Source of the DNA: Rhodocyclaceae bacterium
GTDB lineage: Bacteria; Pseudomonadota; Gammaproteobacteria; Burkholderiales; Rhodocyclaceae
Assembly (NCBI GenBank): GCA_016718525.1
Contig: JADKDD010000002.1
Location: forward strand, 992,001-1,056,000
DNA: 64,000 nucleotides
Reading direction: 5' to 3'
The number at the start of each line of letters is the position of its first letter. The first letter of the stretch is position 1. Under the pieces are notes generated by a model, which made no database searches, had not been told where the DNA came from, and saw only the letters and a list, made by a program, of their open reading frames with translations. Shown here one piece after another: positions 8,093 to 16,203 of this stretch. The position numbers were made by a program, and so were the translations under genes.

Positions 8093-9244
8093 ATGAAATT
8101 CGTTCTCCACAGCATCACGGCTGAAAGCACGCCCGAACAACAGTCGAGGCTGCAGAAAGTGCATGAACTTTTTGTCGCCTACCAAAAATGGCTGGACGTC
8201 GATCTGTGTTTTCAGGGCTTTGATGCGGAGTTGGCTGGTTTGCCTGGTGCTTATGTCCCCCCCAGAGGTCGATTGTTCTATCTCGAAATGGATGGCAAGG
8301 CGGCTGGTTGCATCGGTTTGCGGCCGCTCGACGAAACAACTTGTGAAATCAAGCGTCTGTTCGTCATTCCTGAGTGTCGCGGGCGGGGCTTGGGTCAGAA
8401 ACTCGTTCTGGCGACTATCAAGGCAGCGCGAGAGATCGGTTATCAGCGGATGCTTCTCGATACGCTGCCAAAAATGCCGATGGCGCTTAAGCTTTACCGC
8501 GAATTGGGGTTCCGGGATACCCCGCCGTACTACGAGACGCCGCATGAAGGCACGGTTTTTTTGGCACTTGATTTGACCACTTGGTCGGAAGCTGATGTCA
8601 GCCGCGAGAATCTGTTTCACTTGTTCGACTTCAATCGGGCCTGGTCGCAGGAAATGCAGGCCTCCGACCCGGATTTTTTTTCCAAGCTCGCACATCTTCA
8701 GGCTCCGGAATATTTGTGGATAGGGTGCTCCGATTCACGGGTACCAGCCAATCAAATTGTCGGCCTGATGCCGGGCGAGGTTTTCGTCCATCGCAATGTG
8801 GCCAACGTGGTAGTGCACACCGACCTGAATTGCCTCTCGGTGATTCAATTCGCGGTTGATGTGCTGAAAGTCAAACACATCATGGTGGTCGGCCATTACG
8901 GTTGTGGCGGCGTCCATGCGGCGTTGAATGATCTTCGCGCCGGGCTGGTCGATTTGTGGTTGCGACACGTCAAGGACGTACGCGTCAAACACAACAAACA
9001 GATCCTGGCCGCGCAGGAAGATCATCGCCATGACCTTTTGTGCGAGCTCAATGTGATCGAACAGGTGTTGAATGTCTGCCACTCAATGATTGTTCAGGAC
9101 GCCTGGACCCGAGGTCAAGAGCTGACAGTTCATGGCTGGATCTACGGCCTCAATGACGGGTTGATGCGCGACTTGGGATTGACAGTAAGTAAGGCCGAAG
9201 ATGCAGACAACCGTTACAGAACCGCACTTGCCGCATTGAACTGA
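8093..9244 (+). CDS. GNAT acetyltransferase fused to beta-class carbonic anhydrase
   Basis: 383 residues, two domains. Residues 1-165 are a GNAT acyltransferase with the acetyl-CoA loop RGRGLGQK at 96-103 and the C-terminal ELGF element. Residues 175-383 are a beta-carbonic anhydrase with zinc ligands C212 and D214 (CSDSR), R216, and H268/C271 (HYGCGG), and the normal start of the enzyme (LFHLFDFNRAW) immediately follows the first domain. Carbonic anhydrase could supply bicarbonate to the biotin-dependent methylcrotonyl-CoA carboxylase encoded 5 kb downstream. The linker is only about 10 residues. The acceptor of the GNAT domain is unknown. The start is set just after the repeat; an upstream in-frame extension is repeat-coded. 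Confidence 0.9.
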   Translation: MKFVLHSITAESTPEQQSRLQKVHELFVAYQKWLDVDLCFQGFDAELAGLPGAYVPPRGRLFYLEMDGKAAGCIGLRPLDETTCEIKRLFVIPECRGRGLGQKLVLATIKAAREIGYQRMLLDTLPKMPMALKLYRELGFRDTPPYYETPHEGTVFLALDLTTWSEADVSRENLFHLFDFNRAWSQEMQASDPDFFSKLAHLQAPEYLWIGCSDSRVPANQIVGLMPGEVFVHRNVANVVVHTDLNCLSVIQFAVDVLKVKHIMVVGHYGCGGVHAALNDLRAGLVDLWLRHVKDVRVKHNKQILAAQEDHRHDLLCELNVIEQVLNVCHSMIVQDAWTRGQELTVHGWIYGLNDGLMRDLGLTVSKAEDADNRYRTALAALN

Positions 9245-9261
9245 TTTTTAGGAGACCTTTG

Positions 9262-10443
9262 ATGTCAGATGCTATCGTTATTGTTTCAGCTGCGCGCACG
9301 CCCATGGGCGGGTTTCAGGGTGACTTCCTTACTCAGACTTGTGCGCAGTTGGGTAGTGCTGCGATTCGTGCGGCGATTGAGCGATCAACGCTAAAGCCGA
9401 GTCAAATTGATGAAGTGATCATGGGTTGCGTACTACCGGCGGGTCAGGGACAGGCCCCGGCACGACAGGCCGCATTGGGCGCTGGTTTGCCGCTTGCTGT
9501 CGGCTGTACTACCGTCAATAAGATGTGTGGCTCGGGAATGCGCGCCGCGATGTTTGCGCACGACATGCTGCTGGCAGGAAGTGTTGAAGTGATGGTCGCC
9601 GGCGGAATGGAGTCGATGACCAACGCCCCCTATTTGCTGCCCAAGGCACGCGCCGGGATGCGACTCGGTCACAGTGAGGTCAAGGATCACATGTTTCTCG
9701 ACGGACTTGAAGATGCCTATGACAAAGGTCGTTTGATGGGCAGCTTTGCCGAGGAATGTGCCGACAGCTACAAATTTACCCGCGAGGCACAAGATGCTTT
9801 TGCCATCGCCTCGACCACCCGCGCCAAGGCTGCGGGCGACGATGGAAGTTTTGATTGGGAAATTACGCCGGTCACGGTGGCTGGCAAGAAGGGCGATACC
9901 GTGGTTCGTCGCGACGAGCAACCCGCTAAAGCCAACCTCGAAAAAATTGCCACACTCAAGGCCGCCTTTCGCAAGGATGGAACCGTCACGGCGGCAAACT
10001 CATCTTCGATTTCCGACGGCGCGGCTGCCTTGGTGATGATGCGTGCATCAACTGCACAGACACTCGGGTTGAAAGCATTGGCGACTTTGGTGGCGCACGC
10101 CACGCACGCTCAGGAACCGAATCTGTTCACCACGGCACCAGTCGGCGCAATCAAGACCTTGCTGAAAAAAACTGGTTGGACCACGGACGACGTCGACCTG
10201 TGGGAAATCAATGAAGCCTTTGCCGTGGTGACGATGGCGGCGATGACAGAATTGAAGCTGCCGCACGACAAGGTGAATATCCACGGCGGTGCCTGCGCAC
10301 TTGGCCATCCGATCGGTGCATCCGGTACGCGGATCATCGTGACCCTGATTGGCGCGCTGCGAAAGACCGGTGGCAAGCGAGGTGTCGCCGCCCTGTGTAT
10401 CGGTGGTGGCGAAGCAACGGCGGTAGGAATCGAGCTTTGCTAA
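9262..10443 (+). CDS. Acetyl-CoA C-acetyltransferase (thiolase)
   Basis: 393 residues. Catalyses reversible condensation or cleavage of acetoacetyl-CoA. The acylated cysteine is in NKMCGSGMRA, the active-site histidine in ALGHPIGASG, and the second cysteine in LCIGGGEA. AGGAG lies 7 bases upstream of ATG 9262. In this block it would cleave the acetoacetyl-CoA produced by leucine degradation; it could equally serve as PhaA for the PHA synthase. Confidence 0.93.
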   Translation: MSDAIVIVSAARTPMGGFQGDFLTQTCAQLGSAAIRAAIERSTLKPSQIDEVIMGCVLPAGQGQAPARQAALGAGLPLAVGCTTVNKMCGSGMRAAMFAHDMLLAGSVEVMVAGGMESMTNAPYLLPKARAGMRLGHSEVKDHMFLDGLEDAYDKGRLMGSFAEECADSYKFTREAQDAFAIASTTRAKAAGDDGSFDWEITPVTVAGKKGDTVVRRDEQPAKANLEKIATLKAAFRKDGTVTAANSSSISDGAAALVMMRASTAQTLGLKALATLVAHATHAQEPNLFTTAPVGAIKTLLKKTGWTTDDVDLWEINEAFAVVTMAAMTELKLPHDKVNIHGGACALGHPIGASGTRIIVTLIGALRKTGGKRGVAALCIGGGEATAVGIELC

Positions 10444-10560
10444 TCGCGGAAGCGTCAGTTGGAAAGATGCGCAGTGCCGGCTTAGTACAGCCGACTCGCT
10501 ACGCAGAATCAAAGCAGTGCTTTGCGAAACCCCTGCTTCGCCGCCGTTAAGCTGATAGTC

Positions 10561-11424
10561 ATGAGCGAATTCACCACCCTCCGCTACACCACCGCCGGGC
10601 GTATTGCCCGCATCACGCTCAATCGCCCGGAGCGACTGAACGCGATTATCCCGGCGATGCCGGCAGAAATCCGCCGCGCGGTAGAACGCGCCAACGCCGA
10701 CGATGCGATTCACGTCATCGTTCTCGATGGCGCGGGCAAAGCGTTTTGCTCGGGTTACGACCTGAAGGAATTCGGCGAACAAGACCGAGAAACCGCGTGC
10801 ACGCAAAACATGCCATGGGATCCGATGATCGACTATCGGGCGATGAAGGGTTTTACGGACGATTTCATGAGTCTGTGGCGCAGCTACAAACCGACCATCG
10901 CCAAGGTGCATGGTTTTGCCGTCGCTGGTGGCAGCGATATTGCCTTGTGCTGTGATTTTGTAGTGATCGCGGAAGACGCCAAAATCGGCTACATGCCGGC
11001 CCGCGTTTGGGGATGCCCGACTACAGCGATGTGGGTCTATCGGCTGGGCGCCGAAAGGGCCAAGCGCATGTTGCTGAGCGGCGACACGATCGACGGCAAA
11101 ACCGCGAAGGACTGGAATCTTGTCATCGACGCAGTGCCGGAAACAGAGTTGGAAGCCGAAGTCATGAAGTTGGCGAACCGCATGTCGGGCGTACCGAAGA
11201 ATCAATTGATGATGCAAAAACTGCTGATCAACCAGGCCTATGATTCCATGGGCATGGCGCAGACGCAAATGCTGGCGACCTTGTTCGACGGCATCACGCG
11301 GCACTCGCCGGAAGGGCAATGGTTCAAGCACTATGCGGAGGAAAAGGGCTTTCATGAAGCCGTGCGTCTGCGTGATTCAGGCGAACCGATTCCCGGCAGC
11401 AAACGCACGCCACCGCTTGCCTGA
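10561..11424 (+). CDS. Crotonase-fold protein lacking both canonical hydratase glutamates
   Basis: 287 residues of the enoyl-CoA hydratase/isomerase superfamily, with the oxyanion-hole regions CSGYDLKEF and GFAVAGGSD. Aligned by eye with rat crotonase, the Glu144 position is Asp (GGSDIAL) and the Glu164 position is Ala (MPARVWGCP), so standard hydration is doubtful. A C-terminal stretch of about 30 residues beyond the crotonase core ends in PGSKRTPPLA. It sits between the thiolase and an acyl-CoA dehydrogenase; it may be an isomerase, hydrolase or decarboxylase variant. The short gap before it (10444-10560) holds no gene. Confidence 0.75.
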   Translation: MSEFTTLRYTTAGRIARITLNRPERLNAIIPAMPAEIRRAVERANADDAIHVIVLDGAGKAFCSGYDLKEFGEQDRETACTQNMPWDPMIDYRAMKGFTDDFMSLWRSYKPTIAKVHGFAVAGGSDIALCCDFVVIAEDAKIGYMPARVWGCPTTAMWVYRLGAERAKRMLLSGDTIDGKTAKDWNLVIDAVPETELEAEVMKLANRMSGVPKNQLMMQKLLINQAYDSMGMAQTQMLATLFDGITRHSPEGQWFKHYAEEKGFHEAVRLRDSGEPIPGSKRTPPLA

Positions 11425-11444
11425 TGAAGGCCAACCCCGTCCTT

Positions 11445-11472
11445 GCCAGTTGGTGCTGGTAACACACTGTTA
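11445..11472 (+). repeat. Dispersed 28-bp repeat, copy 3
   Basis: The first 16 bases match the consensus exactly; the second half is diverged (TAACACACTGTTA). It lies between the crotonase stop and the acyl-CoA dehydrogenase start. Confidence 0.8.
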
Positions 11473-11493
11473 GTCAGGTGAAAGAGAAAAGCA

Positions 11494-12627
11494 ATGATCC
11501 TCACTCCGGAACAAGAACAAATTCGCGACACCTTGCGCACTTTCGCCCGCGAACAGCTTGCGCCACACGCTGCAGAATGGGACAAGCACGCCACCTTTCC
11601 CCGCGAGGCGCTGCGACAGCTGGGCGAGCTTGGCGTCTGCGGCATGGTGGTGCCGGATGAATGGGGCGGCAGTGGTCTGGACTATGTGTCATTGGCTTTG
11701 GCGATGGAAGAAATTGCCGCTGGTGACGGTGCCACCTCCACCATCATCGGTGTCCAAAACTCGGTGGTCTGCGGGCCGATCCATTCTTTTGGCACCGAAG
11801 CCCAGAAGCAGAAATATTTGCGCCTGGTCGCCACGGGTGAATGGCTGGGCTGTTTTTGCCTCACCGAACCGCATACCGGCTCGGATGCATCATCGATCAC
11901 CACCCGTGCGGTGAAAGACGGCGACGAATGGGTCCTTAACGGCGTCAAGCAGTTCATCACTACGGGCAAGAACGCGCAGCTTGCGGTCGTGTTTGCAGTG
12001 ACCGACTCGTCGGCAGGAAAGAAAGGGATTTCGGCGTTTCTGGTACCGACCGACACGCCGGGATTTATCGTCGCCCGCGTTGAACACAAGCTGGGCCAGC
12101 ACGCTTCCGACACGGCGCAAATTTTGTTTGAGAATTGCCGGGTTCCGTCCGGCAATCTGCTTGGTGGCGAAGGCGCCGGCTACCGGATCGCGTTGGCCAA
12201 TCTGGAAGGTGGCCGGATCGGCATCGCCGCTCAAGCGGTCGGCATGGCGCGTGCGGCTTTTGAAGCGGCGCTGCATTACTCCCATGAACGTGAGACCTTC
12301 GGCAAGCCGATTTTTGAACACCAGGCCGTCAATTTCCGGCTTGCCGATATGGCTACGCAAATCGAGGCCGCACGCCAACTGGTGCTGTATGCCGCCGCGG
12401 TCAAAGACACCGGGCGCCCCTGCCTCAAGGAAGCCTCGATGGCGAAATTGTTTGCCTCCGAAATGGCTGAGCGTGTGTGTTCAGACGCCATCCAGATTCA
12501 CGGCGGCTATGGTTACGTGAGCGACTTCCCGGTCGAGCGCATTTACCGTGATGTCCGTGTTTGTCAAATTTACGAGGGTGCTTCCGATATCCAGCGGCTG
12601 GTGATCGGGCGCTCGCTGGACGATTGA
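11494..12627 (+). CDS. Short/branched-chain acyl-CoA dehydrogenase
   Basis: 377 residues, the standard FAD acyl-CoA dehydrogenase layout: N-terminal helices, middle beta domain (CLTEPHTGSDASS), C-terminal helical domain. The catalytic glutamate is in the usual place for short-chain enzymes (QIYEGASDIQR). It introduces the alpha-beta double bond into an acyl-CoA and passes electrons to ETF. Its substrate may be butyryl- or 2-methylbutyryl-CoA, but the sequence alone does not decide. Confidence 0.9.
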   Translation: MILTPEQEQIRDTLRTFAREQLAPHAAEWDKHATFPREALRQLGELGVCGMVVPDEWGGSGLDYVSLALAMEEIAAGDGATSTIIGVQNSVVCGPIHSFGTEAQKQKYLRLVATGEWLGCFCLTEPHTGSDASSITTRAVKDGDEWVLNGVKQFITTGKNAQLAVVFAVTDSSAGKKGISAFLVPTDTPGFIVARVEHKLGQHASDTAQILFENCRVPSGNLLGGEGAGYRIALANLEGGRIGIAAQAVGMARAAFEAALHYSHERETFGKPIFEHQAVNFRLADMATQIEAARQLVLYAAAVKDTGRPCLKEASMAKLFASEMAERVCSDAIQIHGGYGYVSDFPVERIYRDVRVCQIYEGASDIQRLVIGRSLDD

Positions 12628-12644
12628 TTGAACTGGAGATCTGC

Positions 12645-13283
12645 ATGTCCGAATACACCCTCTACTGCTTTGCGCAATCCGGTAATGCCTACAAGGCGGC
12701 GCTGACGCTAGAACTCGCCGGTGCCGATTGGACACCGCGGTTCGTAGATTTCTTTAATGGTGAAACCCGCGCCCCGGCTTACCGTGAAATCAATGTGATG
12801 GGCGAAGTACCGATTCTGGAGCATCAGGGACGGCGGTATTCCCAGTCGGGCGTGATACTCGATTATCTGACCGAAGCACTTGGCAAGTTCGGTCCGCTGG
12901 ATGCTGAAGAGCGACGCGAAATTCTGCGCTGGTGGTTGTTTGACAACCACAAGTTCACCAGCTTCACCGCGACCTTGCGTTACCTGAGAAATTTTGCGCC
13001 AGCCACGCCATCCGCCGTGGTCGAAACGTTTCGCGCCCGTGCCGAAGGTGCATGGAAAGTGCTCAATGCCCACCTGAGCAATCGCGAATGGGTGGTTGGA
13101 CAACGTTTGACGAGCGCCGACTTGTCGTTGTGCGGATATGTGTATTTCGCAGACGAGATCGGTGTCGACTGGAACGACTACCCTGCCATTCGCGACTGGT
13201 CGCAACGAATTGCCGCATTGCCGCGCTGGAAGCATCCGTATGATCTGATGCCGGGGCATCCGCTGCCGGCCAAAGGAGCTTAA
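12645..13283 (+). CDS. Glutathione S-transferase family protein
   Basis: 212 residues: an N-terminal thioredoxin-fold domain with the cis-proline in GEVPIL and the SQSG glutathione-contact motif, then the alpha-helical domain (about 85-205). CTGGAG precedes ATG 12645. It is embedded between the acyl-CoA dehydrogenase and liuB and ends 2 bases before the liuB start, so it belongs to the operon. It may detoxify electrophilic enoyl-CoA intermediates; this is inference from context. Confidence 0.88.
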   Translation: MSEYTLYCFAQSGNAYKAALTLELAGADWTPRFVDFFNGETRAPAYREINVMGEVPILEHQGRRYSQSGVILDYLTEALGKFGPLDAEERREILRWWLFDNHKFTSFTATLRYLRNFAPATPSAVVETFRARAEGAWKVLNAHLSNREWVVGQRLTSADLSLCGYVYFADEIGVDWNDYPAIRDWSQRIAALPRWKHPYDLMPGHPLPAKGA

Positions 13284-13285
13284 AA

Positions 13286-14893
13286 GTGAGCGTTATCAAA
13301 TCCGCGCTGAACACGCGCAGCGAAGAATTCAAAGCCAATGCTGCGGCAATGCGCGTTCTGGTGGATGACTTGCGCGAGAAAACTGCACAGGTTGCCAAAG
13401 GTGGATCCGAGGATGCCCGGGCAAAACATTTGGCGCGCGGCAAACTGCTCCCGCGTGACCGGGTCAATGCCTTGCTCGATCCCGGCGCAGCATTTCTGGA
13501 ACTCTCACCGTTGGCGGCGTGGGACATGTACGGTGGCGACGTCCCGGCGGCCTCGGTGATTACCGGCATCGGACGCGTCAGCGGGGTCGAATGCATGATC
13601 GTCGCCAACGATGCGACGGTCAAAGGCGGCACTTACTATCCGCTGACGGTGAAAAAGCATTTGCGTGCTCAGGAGATCGCGGCGGAAAACCGGTTGCCGT
13701 GCGTCTATCTGGTCGACTCCGGCGGTGCGTTTCTGCCGGCGCAAGACGAGGTTTTTCCGGATCGCGAGCACTTCGGCCGGATCTTTTTCAATCAAGCCAA
13801 CATGTCGGCGCAGGGCATCCCGCAGATCGCGGTGGTCATGGGTTCCTGCACCGCTGGCGGCGCCTACGTTCCGGCAATGTCGGATGAATCGATCATCGTG
13901 CGCAATCAAGGCACGATTTTTCTGGGCGGCCCGCCATTGGTGAAGGCGGCGACCGGCGAAGTGGTGACGGCAGAGGATTTGGGTGGCGGCGACGTGCATA
14001 CGCGGATTTCCGGTGTGTGTGACCACCTTGCAGAAAATGATCACCATGCGCTGGACATTGCCCGGCGGATCGTCGGCAATTTGAACTGGAACAAGCCGAC
14101 TACGATTGAACTCTCGACACCGGAGGAGCCTCTGTACGATCCGGCCGAATTGTGGGGCGTGATTCCGGCAGATCCGCGCAAACCCTACGATGTCCGCGAG
14201 GTCATCGCCCGGCTGGTCGATGGCTCCCGCCTGCAGGAATTCAAGGCGCGTTATGGCGCGACCTTGGTCACCGGTTTCGCGCATCTGCATGGCTATCCGG
14301 TCGGCATCATCGCCAACAACGGGATTTTGTTTTCCGAGTCAGCGCAAAAAGGCGCGCACTTCATTGAGCTTTGCGCCCAGCGTGGCATCCCCCTGCTGTT
14401 CTTGCAGAACATCACCGGCTTTATGGTCGGACGCAAATATGAAAATGGCGGCATCGCCAAAGATGGCGCCAAGATGGTTACCGCAGTGGCAACTGCAAAG
14501 GTGCCGAAATTTACCGTGCTGATTGGCGGCAGTTTTGGCGCCGGCAATTACGGCATGTGCGGCCGCGCCTATTCACCGCGCATGTTGTGGATGTGGCCCA
14601 ATTCGCGTATCAGCGTCATGGGTGGTGAACAGGCCGCGTCGGTGTTATCGACCGTGCGCCGGGATGGCATTGAAGCCAAAGGCGGCAAATGGAGTGCGGA
14701 AGAGGAAGAAAGCTTCAAATCGCCGATTCGAGACCAGTACGAAACCCAGGGTCACCCCTACTTCGCTACCGCGCGTTTGTGGGATGACGGCGTGCTCGAT
14801 CCGGCGCAAACCCGGCGGGTGCTCGGGCTGGGAATTTCTGCTTCACTTAACGCACCGATCTCGCCGACCAAATTCGGCGTGTTCAGAATGTAA
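13286..14893 (+). CDS. liuB: Methylcrotonyl-CoA carboxylase, carboxyltransferase (beta) subunit
   Basis: 535 residues. Transfers carboxyl from biotin to 3-methylcrotonyl-CoA, giving 3-methylglutaconyl-CoA. It shows the paired carboxyltransferase domains with the acyl-CoA oxyanion segments (GSCTAGGAYVPAMSDE and GGSFGAGNYGMCGRAY), which are specific to the MCC type. GTG start at 13286 with AAAGGAGC upstream. It works with the LiuD subunit encoded 1.3 kb downstream. Confidence 0.96.
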   Translation: MSVIKSALNTRSEEFKANAAAMRVLVDDLREKTAQVAKGGSEDARAKHLARGKLLPRDRVNALLDPGAAFLELSPLAAWDMYGGDVPAASVITGIGRVSGVECMIVANDATVKGGTYYPLTVKKHLRAQEIAAENRLPCVYLVDSGGAFLPAQDEVFPDREHFGRIFFNQANMSAQGIPQIAVVMGSCTAGGAYVPAMSDESIIVRNQGTIFLGGPPLVKAATGEVVTAEDLGGGDVHTRISGVCDHLAENDHHALDIARRIVGNLNWNKPTTIELSTPEEPLYDPAELWGVIPADPRKPYDVREVIARLVDGSRLQEFKARYGATLVTGFAHLHGYPVGIIANNGILFSESAQKGAHFIELCAQRGIPLLFLQNITGFMVGRKYENGGIAKDGAKMVTAVATAKVPKFTVLIGGSFGAGNYGMCGRAYSPRMLWMWPNSRISVMGGEQAASVLSTVRRDGIEAKGGKWSAEEEESFKSPIRDQYETQGHPYFATARLWDDGVLDPAQTRRVLGLGISASLNAPISPTKFGVFRM

Positions 14894-14923
14894 GCAACCG
14901 ACCCGTTACGACAGGAACTCATC

Positions 14924-15712
14924 ATGCACCAAGACATTCTTACCGAAATCGATCAAGGCGTCGGCATCATTACGCTCAACCGGGCTGACCGGCACAACGC
15001 GTTTGATGACGCAATGATCGACGAAATCAGCATTGCGACCACCGCCATGGAGGCCGATGCTGCCGTTCGCGTTATCGTTTTTTCGAGCACGGGCAAAAGT
15101 TTTTGCGCGGGTGCGGACCTGAATTGGATGAAACGTATGGCCGGATATTCGAATCAGGCCAATCTCGATGATTCGCGCGCGCTCGCCGAGATGTTCCGCC
15201 GGGTGCGCCAGTGCTCCAAGCCGACCGTGGCGCGTGTACAAGGCCCGGCCTATGGCGGCGGCGTCGGACTGGTCGCTGCCTGCGATATTGCGATTGCCTG
15301 TTTCGATGCGCAGTTTGCACTGACCGAAGTCAAGCTTGGATTGATTCCGGCCGCTATCAGTCCTCATGTCATCGCCGCGATTGGCGAGCGCTATGCTCGC
15401 CGCTACATGCTGACCGCCGAGCGTTTCTCGGCAGCCGAGGCTTACCGCATTGGACTGTTACATGAAATCGTTAGCGACACGAACGGGCTCGATGAAGCAT
15501 TGGGCGAGATTGTCGACGCCTTGCTCGGCAATGGCCCGGAGGCGATTGCCGAGTGCAAAACCTTGATCGATACCGTGGCATGGCAGCGTCTGTCGCCGGC
15601 ACTGATAGAAGACACTGCGCAGCGCATCACTCGCCGCCGCTCGTCGAGTGAAGGTCGCGAAGGCATGAGCGCATTTTTGGAAAAGCGAAATCCGAACTGG
15701 AGGCTGGCATGA
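14924..15712 (+). CDS. liuC: Methylglutaconyl-CoA hydratase
   Basis: 262-residue crotonase that hydrates 3-methylglutaconyl-CoA to HMG-CoA. The signature CAGADLNWMKRM and the segment FALTEVKLGLIPAAISP, with its catalytic Glu, are typical of this subgroup. It lies between liuB and liuD as in other liu operons, and its stop overlaps the cupin gene start by four bases. Confidence 0.93.
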   Translation: MHQDILTEIDQGVGIITLNRADRHNAFDDAMIDEISIATTAMEADAAVRVIVFSSTGKSFCAGADLNWMKRMAGYSNQANLDDSRALAEMFRRVRQCSKPTVARVQGPAYGGGVGLVAACDIAIACFDAQFALTEVKLGLIPAAISPHVIAAIGERYARRYMLTAERFSAAEAYRIGLLHEIVSDTNGLDEALGEIVDALLGNGPEAIAECKTLIDTVAWQRLSPALIEDTAQRITRRRSSSEGREGMSAFLEKRNPNWRLA

Positions 15713-16203
15713 GCAAAACATCTCCCGTGATCGCGCTCTCGGGCGTTGAGCTTATCGATGGAACGCGCGACGAAAAATATGGCAGTCGCTATGCTGCGTT
15801 GGCGCCGTTGCTGGGCATGACCCATCTCGGCGTGAGCTACGATCTGATCGCACCCGGGCACCGGATTTGCCCGTTCCACAACCACCACTCCAATGACGAG
15901 TTCTATGTCATTCTCGCTGGCAACGGAACCTATCGTGCGGCAGATGGTGAATATCCGGTTGCTGTCGGTGATGTGATCGGCGCGCCTGCAGGCGGGCGCG
16001 ACACGGCGCATCAACTCATTAATACAGGTTCAACTGAATTGCGTGTGCTGGTGGCCAGTTCGATGCGCGAACCGGATGTGTGCGAATATCCCGACTCCGA
16101 CAAATTCGCCGTCATGGCCGGGCCGACAGGTGCGCGCACCTTCAACCACATTGGCCGGCGTACCGATCAGGTCGACTATTACCTCGGTGAAGAAAATGTT
16201 TAA
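15709..16203 (+). CDS. Single-domain cupin protein in the leucine-degradation operon
   Basis: 164 residues. The cupin metal motif HNHHSNDEFYVILAGNG and a second motif in HQLINTG support a small beta-barrel that may bind a metal. It overlaps liuC by 4 bp and liuD by 8 bp, so it is translationally coupled to the carboxylase genes. No function is known to me; binding a CoA-pathway metabolite or a metal-dependent isomerase role are guesses. Confidence 0.8.
   Translation: MSKTSPVIALSGVELIDGTRDEKYGSRYAALAPLLGMTHLGVSYDLIAPGHRICPFHNHHSNDEFYVILAGNGTYRAADGEYPVAVGDVIGAPAGGRDTAHQLINTGSTELRVLVASSMREPDVCEYPDSDKFAVMAGPTGARTFNHIGRRTDQVDYYLGEENV

Noticed and set aside
10048..11355. 435-residue open frame antisense to the crotonase gene
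   Set aside because: High-G+C mirror frame; its residues show no domain, and the sense strand has a recognisable protein.
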